This document shows positions 1 through 11,965 of a stretch of DNA of 64,000 bases, piece after piece; position 1 is the stretch's first letter; every line of letters begins with the position of its first letter. A program made the translations under genes and the position numbers. This DNA is from Macrostomum hystrix (taxonomy: Eukaryota; Platyhelminthes; Macrostomidae). The stretch covers positions 248,001-312,000 of the forward strand of contig CATNEN010000002.1 of assembly GCA_950097015.1 (NCBI GenBank). The letters run 5' to 3'. The notes beneath the pieces are model-generated. The model saw nothing but the letters and a program-made list of their open reading frames with translations, did no database searches and was not told the origin of the DNA.

Positions 1-458
1 ATACGAGTATCAGTGTCGACATCATTAGCGATATACGAGTATCAGTGTCGACATCATTAGCGATATACAAGTATCAGTGTCGACATCATTAGCGATATAC
101 GAGTATCAGTGTCGACATCATTAGCGATATACGAGTATCAGTGTCGACATCATTAGCGATATACGAGTATCAGTGTCGACATCATTAGCGATATACAAGT
201 ATCAGTGTCGACATCATTAGCGATATACGAGTATCAGTGTCGACATCATTAGCGATATACGAGTATCAGTGTCGACATCATTAGCGATATACAAGTATCA
301 GTGTCGACATCATTAGCGATATACGAGTATCAGTGTCGACATCATTAGCGATATACGAGTATCAGTGTCGACATCATTAGCCATATACGAGTATCAGTGT
401 CGACATCATTAGCGATATACGAGTATCAGTGTCGACATCATTAGCGATATACGAGTAT
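1..458. repeat. 32-bp tandem array, left arm outer end
   Basis: About 14 near-identical copies of a 32-bp unit containing GTATCAGTGTCGACATCATT; variants mostly swap ACGAG for ACAAG. It continues off the left edge and is the reverse complement of the 19270-20518 array. Confidence 0.95.
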
Positions 459-1019
459 TTCTTTTTGTCAACAATATTGTTAATATGTCGCAGTGCTACG
501 GTTTCTCTGAAATTTCTTGAACCTTAAAGGCATACTTCGATCGGTCAAGGAAAGAAAAATAAAAGGAAAATAGAGTGACCTATGGCGTAGAAACTTAGGG
601 CCCTTTGACCAAAAAAACTGGGAACAACGAGAGAAAACTCGAGAAACAATCAGCGGAAAAGCTAGAGAACAATGCCCAAGAGATGAAAAGAGATCTGATC
701 TGATGTTTATCCAATGTACAATTTTGTCCATATTTTCAATTGGCATTATTCCTTGCAACAGAGGTAAATGACAAATACTCAAAGCCTGCGTATATTTATA
801 TCTGCATGTTTTTAACGTTTTTGTATTTATTTTATCAGAAATAGCATTGCTCACAACGCATGCACTAAGCGAATGCTTATAGATTTTGCAGTCCACGTGT
901 TGTTGATTAATGATGAGTGTGTTGAATATATTGTAAGAATATTCACAAATCATTGATTAAAAAGGGCTTGATCAGTGCACTGCATAGCATATCAACTGGG
1001 TAAATCAGTTGGATAACAG
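459..1019. other. Unique left-arm segment without a supported gene
   Basis: AT-rich sequence mirrored at about 18590-18960 in the right arm. A 157-codon minus-strand frame exists here, but the right arm breaks it, so I do not call it coding. It may include the 3' end of the left secreted gene (AATAAA on the minus strand at 826-831). Confidence 0.5.
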
Positions 1020-1095
1020 GGGATAGCAACTGCAAAGCAACTGCATAGCAACTGCATAGCAACTGCATAGCAACTGCATAGCAACCGCATAGCAA
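1020..1095. repeat. 11-bp tandem array (GCAACTGCATA), left arm
   Basis: About six copies of GCAACTGCATA in the downstream flank of the left secreted gene. The mirror array TATGCAGTTGC is at 18443-18525. Confidence 0.85.
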
Positions 1096-1209
1096 CAACA
1101 AACTTACGGTGCGGGAACGCAGCCCAGGTGACAAACATTTTGCTGTGTTGCTGTCAATCCAACTAAAAGTTGGAAGTGCAGCAAGTGACTGGTCCACAAG
1201 TCATTAAAG

Positions 1210-2194
1210 TCAGTTAGGTCTTGGGAAGACAGGGATGCCCAGCATTCGGCAGGCAAATCTGTCTCCAGTCATGCTACACACCCTGGCCAGCCAGTACTGA
1301 TAGCGACTATCGTTGTAGAAGTCGCGGGAGAAGTAAGCGCGCTTCATCGCCATGGCCCCAAACGGATAGCGATGGTAGCCCCAAATGCCGGGCAAGTGGA
1401 AGTGGTGCTTGCCAACATCCGAGGACCGGTCGCGAACGTCGTAGTCGGCTCCGTAGTCGGCTCCGCCGCCGTTCCGAGCAAAGTTCCACATGCCCGGCCA
1501 GTAGCTGGCGCGTCGTTCAACATCGCCGGCAGTTGGTAGGGAATTCGACGGAGCCGCGAAAGCTGCCAGCAGCACCAGAGACAAGCAGGCTGTCAGGCAA
1601 GTGAATCTATTAAATGCGGAATCCAGGGTTGCGATGTGTCGGTAAAATCAAAAGATTCCATTGCAGGCACTACAAATAAATGAGGAGTGGGCAGTACATT
1701 TAAGTTTTTAAAAAATCTAGGGTGGCTGGGCAGGCAGAACATCAAAGGATCGATCGATGAAATGAGGGGCGGGCGGGCGGCACATCAAAGAATTAAAGAA
1801 ATGATGGGCGGGCGGGCGGCACATCAAACGATCGATCGATGAAATGATGGGCGGGCGGGCTGCACATCAAAGGATTGAAGAAATGAAGGGCGGGCGGGCG
1901 GCACATCAAAGGATTAAAGAAATGATGAGCGGGCGGGCGGCACATCAAAGGATTAAAGAAATGATGAGCGGGCGGGCGGCACATCAAAGGATTAAAGAAA
2001 TGATGAGCGGGCGGGCGGCACATTAAATGATGTAGGAGTTGAGGGCCATGACAGTATACTGAGGACTATTGTGAAGACAGCTATATATTAACAGGCCAAA
2101 AAGCAGGTAATGAACTTTCAAAATTCTATAATCTCCGGTGTTCGGGAAAAAATATGGAACATAATTTACAAACTCACTTTCCACACGAAGCCAT
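1210..2194 (-). CDS. Small secreted protein, left-arm copy (two exons, 137 aa)
   Basis: Exon 1 is 2194-2178 (ATG to AA, phase 2; MASCGK when joined) and exon 2 is 1606-1210, entered after TTTAATAG. The joined start is MASCGKFTCLTACLSLVLLA, a clear signal peptide with likely cleavage near SNS. The mature part has a dibasic site (ERR before ASYWPGMWNF), an Asp/Tyr/Gly-rich patch, His/Tyr-rich HHFHLPGIWGYHRYP, a second dibasic site MKR before AYFSRDFYND, and two C-terminal cysteines (VCSMTGDRFAC). It ends FPRPN. I recognise no family. It could be a neuropeptide-like precursor, gland secretion or reproductive protein. The intron contains the 39-bp minisatellite. A near-identical gene lies in the other arm. 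Confidence 0.75.
1740..2030. repeat. 39-bp GC-rich minisatellite in the intron of the left secreted gene
   Basis: About seven copies of a 39-bp unit with GCGGGCGGGCGGCACATCAA followed by an AT-rich half (GGATTAAAGAAATGAT). One variant half is GATCGATCGATGAAATGA. Mirrored at 17368-17690. Confidence 0.9.
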
Positions 2195-2281
2195 TCTCAA
2201 TTTTTGTCGACTGTGGGATATAAAAATAAGTCAGTTTTATCCAGTAAGAAAATTGAAAGACCTCACTCAATAAAGTGAGAT

Positions 2282-2289
2282 CTTTTATA
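2282..2289 (-). promoter_or_regulatory. TATA box of left-arm secreted gene
   Basis: Minus-strand TATAAAAG, 93 bp before the ATG at 2194, with the matching inverted CCAAT motif upstream near 2350. Mirrors the promoter of the right-arm copy with only a few substitutions. Confidence 0.65.
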
Positions 2290-2624
2290 GAGTAGCCAGT
2301 GGGACAAAATCCCCAGTTCCAGGAGGAGGAAGGGTAAAGATGAGCAGCCAATCAGAATTCAGATTCCCAACTGTTTCATTGAGGATGCTGTATGACGGTA
2401 TCTTCGAATGGTGGAAAGTCGGCCCCACGTTCTGCCAAGATCAACGCCAAATTTGGTTGGGCAGTTTTTAAATCAAATCGAGCGCCCCCACACGATAGTT
2501 CTGGAATGTTTCCTGTCAGGATTATACTAAAAATCCTGAAATCTTGATTAACTAATTGCACGATTTATTTTACTTTCAGAATGCTGAGCAATCAGCACTG
2601 CCGCCACGTCACTTCTCCTCATCA

Positions 2625-3500
2625 CTAGGTCCCCTCTGTCCCCCCTGTACCCTGTACCCTGTCCCCTCTGTCCCCTCTGTCCCCTCTGTCCCTCTGTCCC
2701 CTCTGACCCCTCTGTCCCTCTGTCCCCTCTGTCCCCTGTACCCTGTCCCCTCTGTCCCTCTGTCCCTCTGTCCCCTCTGTCCCTCTGTCCCCTCTGTCCC
2801 CTCTGACCCCTCTGTCCCTCTGTCCCCTCTGTCCCCTGTACCCTGTCCCCCCTGTACCCTGTACCCTGTCCCCTCTGTCCCTCTGTCCCCTCTGTCCCTC
2901 TGTCCCCTCTGTCCCCTGTCCCCTGTCCCCCCTGTACCCTGTACCCTGTCCCCTCTGTCCCCTCTGTCCCTCTGTCCCCTCTGTCCATCTGTCCCCTCTG
3001 TCCCCTCTGTCCCTCTGTCCCCTCTGTCCCCTCTGTCCCTCTGTCCCTCTGTCCCTCTGTCATCTTTGACCCTCTGTACCCTCTGTCCCTCTGTCCCTCT
3101 GTCATCTTTGACCCTCTGTACCCTCTGTCCCTCTGTCCCCTCTGTCCCCTCTGTCCCTCTGTCCCTCTGTCCCTCTGTCATCTTTGACCCTCTGTCCCTC
3201 TGTCCCTCTGTCCCTCTGTCATCTTTGACCCTCTGTACCCTCTGTCCCTCTGTCCCCTCTGTCCCCTCTGTCCCTCTGTCCCTCTGTCCCTCTGTCATCT
3301 TTGACCCTCTGTACCCTCTGTCCCCTCTGTACCCTCTGTCCCTCTGTCCCCTCTGTCCCCTCTGTCCCTCTGTCCCCTCTGTCCCCTCTGTCCCTCTGTC
3401 CCCTCTGTCCCTCTGAACCCTGTCCCCTCTGTCCCTCTGTCCCTCTGTCCCCTCTGTCCCTCTGTCCCCTCTGTCCCTCTGTCTCCTCTATGCTCTCTGT
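2625..3500. repeat. Short-unit array (CCCTCTGT / CCCCTCTGT), left arm
   Basis: Pyrimidine-rich strand made of 8- and 9-bp units with interspersed CCCTGTACCCTGT and CATCTTTGACCCTCTGT variants. Open in several frames as a by-product. Mirror at 15845-16760. Confidence 0.92.
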
Positions 3501-3529
3501 CCCTCCATCCTTAGTCGTATCTTAAGCAC

Positions 3530-3917
3530 CTATTTTTTTCCACTAGCTAGCAATACTTATTCCTAGGATTTTAGTCTGTTCTGCCTTGACGAATCATATA
3601 AAGAAATGGCTTTTTTGTCTCTTACAATGTGATAACGCAGTTCTTGTAGCTCATTAAGTCCCACCGGACACTTCAGTTAGTCAGATTTGCCCATTGCGCA
3701 CCTTAATTATAACTTATGAAAATCCTGCATTTAGGATTGACATCAAAATAAGACGAAGCAAGTTGAAAAATTGTGAGTGGCTGAATTAGTGAGATGCTCA
3801 TGGTGATGATTAAAATCGTGTTTCTCTAACAAACCCTGGAACTGAAGCTGTCAATAAAAATTTGATTGGCAGCTGACGAAGCTCGCTGCAAAATACTTTA
3901 CACTGAAATGTTTACGT
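3530..3917. other. Unique inner segment of left arm
   Basis: Mirrored at about 15500-15840 with good identity (for example AATTGTGAGTGG versus its complement). I see no ORF, RNA or promoter signal. Confidence 0.6.
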
Positions 3918-4520
3918 GAGTTCTCCCCTCTGCCTCTCCCTGTTTCTCCCCTCTGCCTCTCCCTGTTTCTCCCCTCTGCCTCTCCCTGTTTCTCCCCTCT
4001 GCCTCTCCCTGTTTCTCCCCTCTGCCTCTCTCTGTTTCTCCCCTCTGCCTCTCCCTGTTTCTCCCCACTCCCTCTCCCTGTTTCTCCCCTCTGCCTCTTC
4101 TCCCTTTTTCTCCCCTCTGCCTCTCCCTGTTTCTCCCCTCTGCCTCTCCCTGTTTCTCCCCTCTGCCTCTCCCTGTTTCTCCCCTCTGCCTCTCCCTGTT
4201 TCTCCCCTCTGCCTCTCTCTGTTTCTCCCCTCTGCCTCTCCCTGTTTCTCCCCACTCCCTCTCCCTGTTTCTCCCCTCTGCCTCTTCTCCCTTTTTCTCC
4301 CCTCTGCCTCTCCCTGTTTCTCCCCTCTGCCTCTCCCTGTTTCTCCCCTCTGCCTCTCCCTGTTTCTCCCCTCTGCCTCTCCCTGTTTCTCCCCACTCCC
4401 TCTCCCTGTTTCTCACCTCTGCCTCTCCCTGTTTCTCCCCTCTCCCTCTCCCTGTTTCTCCCCTCTGCCTCTCCCCTCTGCCTCTCCCTGTTTCTCCCCT
4501 CTGCCTCTCCCTGTTTCTCA
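3918..4520. repeat. 23-bp pyrimidine-rich minisatellite, left arm
   Basis: About 26 copies of a 23-bp unit with CTCTGCCTCTCCCTGTTTCT. The strands are strictly polypurine and polypyrimidine. The right arm keeps only a short degenerate version at 15262-15415. Confidence 0.92.
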
Positions 4521-4534
4521 GCCAAGGGTTACCC

Positions 4535-5222
4535 TCACCCAAGGGTGAGATGGGTGAGGGTGAGATGGGTTGAGGGTGAGATGGGTGAGGGTGAGATGGG
4601 TCAGGGTGAGATGGGTTGAGGGTGAGATGGGTTGAGGGTGAGATGGGTGAGGGTGAGATGAGTAAGGGTGAGATGGGTGAGGGTGAGATGGGTTGAGGGT
4701 GAGATGGGTGAGGGTGAGATGGGTGAGGGTGAGATGGGTGAGGGTGAGATGGGTGAGGGTGAGATGGGTTGAGGGTGAGATGGTTGAGGGTGAGATGGGT
4801 GAGGGTGAGATGGGTGAGGGTGAGATGGGTGAGGGTGAGATGGGTGAGGGTGAGATGGGTTGAGGGTGAGATGGGTCAGGGTGAGATGGGTGAGGGTGAG
4901 ATGGGTTGAGGGTGAGATGGGTGAGGGTGAGATGGGTGAGGGTGAGATGAGTAAGGGTGAGATGGGTGAGGGTGAGATGGGTGAGGGTGAGATGAGTAAG
5001 GGTGAGATGGGTGAGGGTGAGATGGGTTGAGGGTGAGATGGGTGAGGGTGAGATGGGTGAGGGTGAGATGGGTTGAGGGTGAGATGGGTGAGGGTGAGAT
5101 GGGTGAGGGTGAGATGGGTGAGGGTGAGATGGGTGAGGGTGAGATGGGTGAGGTTAAGATGGGTGAGTGTGAGATGGGTGAGGTCGAGATGGGTGAATAT
5201 GAGATGGGAGAGGGTGAGACTC
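4535..5222. repeat. 15-bp array (GAGATGGGTGAGGGT), left arm inner end
   Basis: About 45 copies of GAGATGGGTGAGGGT with 16-bp variants (GGGTTGAGG). The reverse complement recurs at 14155-14706, making this the innermost mirrored block. Units contain the donor-like GTGAG. Confidence 0.93.
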
Positions 5223-5269
5223 ACAATCACAAGATATGGTGGGTACTTACATAGATCTTAGATTAAAAA

Positions 5270-6195
5270 GCTTAAACCTGTTGGACAGAGCCTAAACCTG
5301 TTAGACAGAGCCTAAACCTGTTAGACAGAGTCTAAACCTGTTAGACAGAGCCTAAACCTGTTAGACAGAGCCTAAACCTGTTAGACAGAGCCTAAACCTG
5401 TTAGACAGAGCCTAAACCTGTTAGACAGAGCCTAAACCTGTAGACAGAGCCTAAACCTGTTAGACAGAGCCTAAACCTGTTAGACAGAGCCTAAACCTGT
5501 TAGACAGAGCCTAAACCTGTTAGACAGAGCCTAAACCTGTTAGACAGAGTCTAAACCTGTTAGACAGAGCCTAAACCTGTTAGACAGAGCCTAAACCTGT
5601 TAGACAGAGCCTAAACCTGTTAGACAGAGCCTAAACCTGTTAGACAGAGCCTAAACCTGTTAGACAGAGCCTAAACCTGTTAGACAGAGCCTAAACCTGT
5701 TAGACAGAGCCTAAACCTGTTAGACAGAGCCTAAACCTGTAGACAGAGCCTAAACCTGTTAGATAGAGTCTAAACCTGTTAGACAGAGCCTAAACCTGTT
5801 AGACAGAGCCTAAACCTGTTAGACAGAGCCTAAACCTGTTAGATAGAGTCTAAACCTGTTAGACAGGGCCTAAACCTGTTAGATAGAGTCTAAACCTGTT
5901 AGACAGAGCCTAAACCTGTTAGACAGAGCCTAAACCTGTTAGACAGAGCCTAAACCTGTTAGACAGAGCCTAAACCTGTTAGACAGAGCCTAAACCTGTT
6001 AGACAGAGCCTAAACCTGTTAGATAGAGTCTAAACCTGTTAGATAGAGTCTAAACCTGTTAGATAGAGTCTAAACCTGTTAGACAGAGCCTAAACCTGTT
6101 AGACAGAGCCTAAACCTGTTAGACAGAGCCTAAACCTGTTAGACAGAGCCTAAACCTGTTAGACAGAGCCTAAACCTGTTAGACAGAGCCTAAAC
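5270..6195. repeat. 20-bp array (CCTAAACCTGTTAGACAGAG)
   Basis: About 46 copies in the spacer of the inverted repeat, with no mirror copy. The unit includes CTGTTAGACAG, whose reverse complement CTGTCTAACAG recurs in two ferlin-intron arrays. Confidence 0.93.
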
Positions 6196-6199
6196 CCTC

Positions 6200-8060
6200 A
6201 CCCATACCATTTCGTCGAGTATTCATGCTTGATCTCGAAAATTTAATCTTCCTCTTAATGCTTCATGATTTCCAGTCTATAATTAATGCCACGCCACGCT
6301 TGAGGTCTCATGGAACGCAGGACAGCCACCTTGTCGTACAGATACTACGATACTCGTAGAAACTACGAGTAGAAACTCGTAGAAACAAAAATGCATTCGA
6401 CTACTCTTTTTCTAGTAGCAAAATTAGCATTTTGGAAATTTTTACGCACAGCATAAAAAATGTAAATCTTTAAGTATCAATATGACTTGGTATGATGTTT
6501 GCTAGATTTACCTTTTTTCGAACAGGACCGCCCAAATTATTTTCTTTAAATGCAGAGACTTCTACTTGAAGGCTGCAACTCGCAGGTTCCGCATCTTTTC
6601 GCGACACCATGCAGTGGGGCAACCGTAAGCGAACAAAGTCCGTGAAGATACTGCGATGTGCTTTATCGGAGTGGGAACTGCATGTTGGAAAGCGGATTTC
6701 TTCAGAAAAAAGCTTCTCGACGACCAGCGCAGCCACATTCGAATGTAAAACGTAGGTCTAAACTTGCGCCACGAAAAAAGCTTCCTAAAATTATGATTAG
6801 ATTATTATTATTTATAAAGGCTCGGTTGATAACTTTATAGACTGCATCAGAGCCAGCACTGATAAACACCATGGGAGGCCACCCAGTGGGTCGCAAAAAA
6901 TCGCTAGTCTTGCTTGCTTGTATGTTTGCAATCGACTATCTCCCGAACGGCTCAACCGATTTTCACAATTCCTTTGCCAAAATATTACAAATGGGCCCGA
7001 ATCGGTACACGTATTTTTATTAAGCTTAATTCCATTGCCATGGGTATTAAATATGCGAAAAAAAAGTTTTAAATATACTTTTCTCTAATGCATTCTTGTT
7101 TTCAGCTCGTGCACAGTGAGGCTCCGGTGTCAATTTTAATGATGGCATCAGAGCCAGTTTTGATAACGCACTGATAAGAACTCAAGGGAGGCTACCCAGA
7201 GGGTAGCGAAAGCCGGCTAGTCAAATATAATAAAAATGTAAATCTTGTTTTCTGCACATGACTAACTCCCGACCGGCTCAACCGTTTTTTTTAATTCCTT
7301 CACCATGAGATGGCGAATCTGCCTGAATCGGTACACGATCATTAAGATTAACATTATTTCTAAACAGTGGCGCAACCAGGTTTTGCCTTAGGGGGGGCGG
7401 TCTTTGTGTACATTGCCCTTTGCGTACATTGCCCTTTGCGTACATTGTCCTTTGCGTACATTGCCCTTTGCGTACATTGTCCTTTGCGTACATTGCCCTT
7501 GGCGTACATTGTCCTTTGCATACATTGCCCTTTGCGTACATTGTCCTTTGCGTACATTGTCCTTTGCGTACATTGCCCCGCGGGTCGAAGGGGGGCGGCC
7601 GCCAGGTGGAGCGCGCTCTGTTTCGCCGTTTTCGCCCATCATTCCTGGGCCAATTTGAAGGGCCGGTAGGGTAGGGCCCACGATTATAATGAAAGCTTGA
7701 AAATTAATATATGACCAATGGTCTTGGACTTGGTCTTTGGTCTATGTACGTTGGACTTGGGGGACAGGGAATGAGATAAGGTAATAAATTAAGAAGCGTC
7801 TTGACTTGCCCTTTGCGTACATTGCCCCCGCGGGCCGAAGGGGGGCGGCCGCCACCCCCGCCCCCCTGTTTGCGCCACTGTTTCTAAAGTATTTAAATAT
7901 TCGACAAACTGTTTTAGATAGGCTTTTCAAATGCATTATTTTTTTAGCTTGCGCAGTGAGGGCTCCTGTGCCAATTTTACTGATTGCATCAGAGCCAGGT
8001 TTGTTTGAGCGCCAAATGTGCAACCCCACTGGCGGGCTGGCTTCTGTTATCAGTGGGCAC
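6200..8060. repeat. Diverged dispersed/tandem repeat region with roughly 300-bp units
   Basis: Segments starting GCATCAGAGCCAG recur at about 6845, 7145 and 7986, each preceded by GCAGTGAGGGCTCC-like sequence. Between them are CTCCCGAACGGCTCAACCG and GAATCGGTACACG in two copies. This looks like remnants of a dispersed transposable element in tandem. The last unit was interrupted by the MITE at 7365. No intact protein was seen. 6200-6840 has no recognisable feature. Confidence 0.55.
7365..7880. mobile_element. hAT-like MITE with internal 16-bp array
   Basis: Begins CAGTGGCGCAACCAGG and ends with the complement of CAGTGGCGCAAACAGG, so the terminal inverted repeats match at 15 of 16 bases. It is flanked by an exact 8-bp duplication TTTCTAAA (7357-7364 and 7881-7888). 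TIRs starting CAGTGGCG and 8-bp target duplications are typical of hAT elements. At 516 bp with no transposase it is non-autonomous. Its interior holds about eleven copies of the 16-bp unit GTACATTGCCCTTTGC (7408-7580) plus GC-rich CCGCGGG...GGGGGGCGGCCGCC segments near both ends. Confidence 0.85.
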
Positions 8061-8354
8061 TGAGAGAGTTATTGATTTCATTTATGGAATTTAATTCAAC
8101 CAATATAGCAGATTCACGGCACACTAATAAAAAGGCTAAAAGCTAAGAATTCAATTCAGGCAGTCAGTCAAGTGATCGGCATTACTTGGCAGCGATATTA
8201 AGTAAGTAAACTATTTTTTCCAGCAGAGCAAACCACTGAAATAAATAATGCATTCCAGGCACAGCAAAGACAAACTTTGTTGCAGATTTCAGGTCCCAAC
8301 ACTGACACATATCAAGACAGCATTAATTCATATTTAGTCTCAGAGTCGATAGAT
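7889..8354. other. Unique spacer sequence
   Basis: Remainder of the dispersed repeat up to about 8060, then AT-rich unique DNA leading into the 49-bp satellite. No gene seen. Confidence 0.5.
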
Positions 8355-10860
8355 ATCTGAGCTCATTTTTTTCAACATATCTAGGCTAAGAGTTGATAGA
8401 TATCTACTAGGCTACGAGTTGATTGATTTCTAGGCTAAGAGTTGATAGATATCTACTAGGCTACGAGTTGATTGATTTCTAGGCTAAGAATTGATAGATA
8501 TCTACTAGGCTACGAGTTGATTGATTTCTAGGCTAAGAGTTGATAGATATCTACTAGGCTACGAATTGATTGATTTCTAGGCTAAGAGTTGATAGATATC
8601 TACTAGGCTACGAGTTGATTGATTTCTAGGCTAAGAGTTGATAGATATCTACTAGGCTACGAATTGATTGATTTCTAGGCTAAGAGTTGATAGATATCTA
8701 CTAGACTACGAATTGATTGATTTCTAGGCTAAGAGTTGATAGATATCTACTAGGCTACGAATTGATTGATTTCTAGGCTAAGAGTTGATAGATATCTACT
8801 AGACTACGAATTGATTGATTTCTAGGCTAAGAGTTGATAGATATCTACTAGGCTACGAGTTGATTGATTTCTAGGCTAAGAGTTGATAGATATCTACTAG
8901 GCTACGAATTGGTTGATTTCTAGGCTAAGAGTTGATAGATATCTACTAGGCTACGAGTTGATTGATTTCTAGGCTAAGAGTTGATAGATATCTACTAGGC
9001 TACGAGTTGATTGATTTCTAGGCTAAGAGTTGATAGATATCTACTAGACTACGAGTTGATTGATTTCTAGGCTAAGAGTTGATAGATATCTACTAGGCTA
9101 CGAGTTGATTGATTTCTAGGCTAAGAGTTGATAGATATCTACTAGGCTACGAATTGATTGATTTCTAGGCTAAGAGTTGATAGATATCTACTAGGCTACG
9201 AGTTGATTGATTTCTAGGCTAAGAGTTGATAGATATCTACTAGGCTACGAATTGATTGATTTCTAGGCTAAGAGTTGATAGATATCTACTAGACTACGAA
9301 TTGATTGATTTCTAGGCTAAGAGTTGATAGATATCTACTAGACTACGAGTTGATTGATTTCTAGGCTAAGAGTTGATAGATATCTACTAGACTACGAGTT
9401 GATTGATTTCTAGGCTAAGAGTTGATAGATATCTACTAGGCTACGAGTTGATTGATTTCTAGGCTAAGAGTTGATAGATATCTACTAGGCTACGAGTTGA
9501 TTGATTTCTAGGCTAAGAGTTGATAGATATCTACTAGGCTACGAATTGATTGATTTCTAGGCTAAGAGTTGATAGATATCTACTAGGCTACGAGTTGATT
9601 GATTTCTAGGCTAAGAGTTGATAGATATCTACTAGGCTACGAATTGATTGATTTCTAGGCTAAGAGTTGATAGATATCTACTAGACTACGAATTGATTGA
9701 TTTCTAGGCTAAGAGTTGATAGATATCTACTAGACTACGAGTTGATTGATTTCTAGGCTAAGAGTTGATAGATATCTACTAGGCTACGAGTTGATTGATT
9801 TCTAGGCTAAGAGTTGATAGATATCTACTAGGCTACGAATTGATTGATTTCTAGGCTAAGAGTTGATAGATATCTACTAGGCTACGAATTGATTGATTTC
9901 TAGGCTAAGAGTTGATAGATATCTACTAGGCTACGAGTTGATTGATTTCTAGGCTAAGAGTTGATAGATATCTACTAGGCTACGAATTGATTGATTTCTA
10001 GGCTAAGAGTTGATAGATATCTACTAGGCTACGAATTGATTGATTTCTAGGCTAAGAGTTGATAGATATCTACTAGACTACGAATTGATTGATTTCTAGG
10101 CTAAGAGTTGATAGATATCTACTAGGCTACGAGTTGATTGATTTCTAGGCTAAGAGTTGATAGATATCTACTAGGCTAAGAGTTGATTGATTTCTAGGCT
10201 AAGAGTTGATAGATATCTACTAGGCTACGAATTGATTGATTTCTAGGCTAAGAGTTGATAGATATCTACTAGACTACGAATTGATTGATTTCTAGGCTAA
10301 GAGTTGATAGATATCTACTAGGCTACGAGTTGATTGATTTCTAGGCTAAGAGTTGATAGATATCTACTAGGCTAAGAGTTGATAGATATCTACTAGACTA
10401 CGAATTGATTGATTTCTAGGCTAAGAGTTGATAGATATCTACTAGGCTACGAGTTGATTGATTTCTAGGCTAAGAGTTGATAGATATCTACTAGGCTAAG
10501 AGTTGATAGATATCTACTAGGCTACGAGTTGATTGATTTCTAGGCTAGGAGTTGATAGATATCTACTAGGCTACGAATTGATTGATTTCTAGGCTAATCA
10601 TTGATAGATATCTACTAGGCTACGAATTGATTGATTTCTAGGCTAAGAGTTGATAGATATCTACTAGGCTACGAATTGATTGATTTCTAGGCTAAGAGTT
10701 GATAGATATCTACTAGGCTACGAATTGATTGATTTCTAGGCTAAGAGTTGATAGATATCTACTAGGCTACGAATTGATTGATTTCTAGGCTAAGAGTTGA
10801 TAGATACCTAGGCTAAACATTTATTACATATCAAGGCTAAGAATTAATAGATATAGTGTC
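8355..10860. repeat. 49-bp composite satellite (about 50 copies)
   Basis: Higher-order unit of two related halves: GGCTAAGAGTTGATAGATAT and GGCTACGAGTTGATTGATTT, each followed by CTACTA or CTA. GAG/GAA and GGCTAC/GACTAC variants alternate along the array, and near 10370 and 10500 the first half occurs twice in a row, showing unequal exchange at the half-unit level. At about 2.5 kb it is one of the two longest arrays here. Not mirrored in either arm. Confidence 0.95.
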
Positions 10861-11249
10861 AGCTTGTTTGTCCTTCTATCTCCCCGTGTTATTATTCAGT
10901 GCTCATTGTGTATTTTTAGACGCGTGTTTTTTAGGGGGCTTGTGTAACGCCAGGATGAGAAATGACGCTGAGATATATGCGTAAACACCAAGATCCATGA
11001 TTGTGCAAAAACTGAATAAAAAATGGTGTATATTTAAGCACTGCAAAAACGAAGACAGAATTTAAGTTCTAACCGCAAAAAGAAGAGGAAAATCTAAAAA
11101 ACTGCTGCCAATAGTCTTGGCACATATCGTTTGAATTATACAATACTAACAACAATTTTTTTATCTTAAAATCAAAATATTAACACACTGAAAGTGTGAG
11201 TAAATATGTGAAAAAGTTGTATATACATGTAAGGCTGCGAATGGGGCCA
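10861..11249. other. Unique spacer sequence
   Basis: AT-rich DNA with no supported gene or RNA. Confidence 0.5.
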
Positions 11250-11650
11250 TGAATGTAAACGTGAGTGAGGCTGTGAATGTGGGTGAGGCTGTGAATGTGA
11301 GTGAGGCTGTGAATGTGAGTGAGGCTGTCAATGTGGGTGAGGCTGTGAATGTGGGTGAGGCTGTGAATGTGAGTGAGGCTGTGAATGTGAGTGAGGCTGT
11401 GAATGTGGGTGAGGCTGTGAATGTGGGTGAGGCTGTGAATGTGAGTGAGGCTGTGAATGTGAGTGAGGCTGTCAATGTGGGTGAGGCTGTGAATGTGGGT
11501 GAGGCTGTGAATGTGGGTGAGGCTGTGAATGTGAGTGAGGCTGTAAATGTGAGTGAGGCTGTGAATGTGAGTGAGGCTGTCAATGTGGGTGAGGCTGTGA
11601 ATGTGAGTGAGGCTGTGAATGTGAGTGAGGCTGTGAATGTGGGTGAGGCA
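11250..11650. repeat. 18-bp array (GTGAATGTGAGTGAGGCT)
   Basis: About 22 copies, with GTGGGT/GTGAGT alternation. Because 18 is a multiple of three, several frames stay open on both strands; none has coding support outside the array. Confidence 0.92.
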
Positions 11651-11965
11651 CATTGTACCTAATCTATGTTTCAATCTCGTTGATGCACATGTTTCATTTT
11701 GAATTAAAGTAATTTGGTGTCAAAATGAGTCACTACTGAAATGAGACAGTCCACCCTTTGAGTCTAAAAGCATAATGGGTTTGACACGTTCCATGAATGT
11801 GAAATTATTTTGACCACCCCATTCCGAACCAATAAAAATTAGAGTGAACATTACTTGTTGATGTCAAACTGCCACTTCATATAAAATGGGACTTCAGCTG
11901 GCCTTTTAAAAAGCCAGATTTCTAATTCTCAAATAATTTCAATTCTTCTAAATATAATAATTCAA

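Noticed and set aside
1-458. Possible CRISPR array
   Set aside because: Direct repeats without unique spacers, in an intron-containing animal genome; it is a simple tandem array.
480-953. 157-codon minus-strand ORF in left arm
   Set aside because: Not preserved in the right-arm counterpart and composition is non-coding.
5270-6195. Telomere-like repeat (CCTAAACC...)
   Set aside because: The CCTAAACC word resembles telomeric repeats, but the true unit is 20 bp with TGTTAGACAGAG, so it is an ordinary minisatellite.
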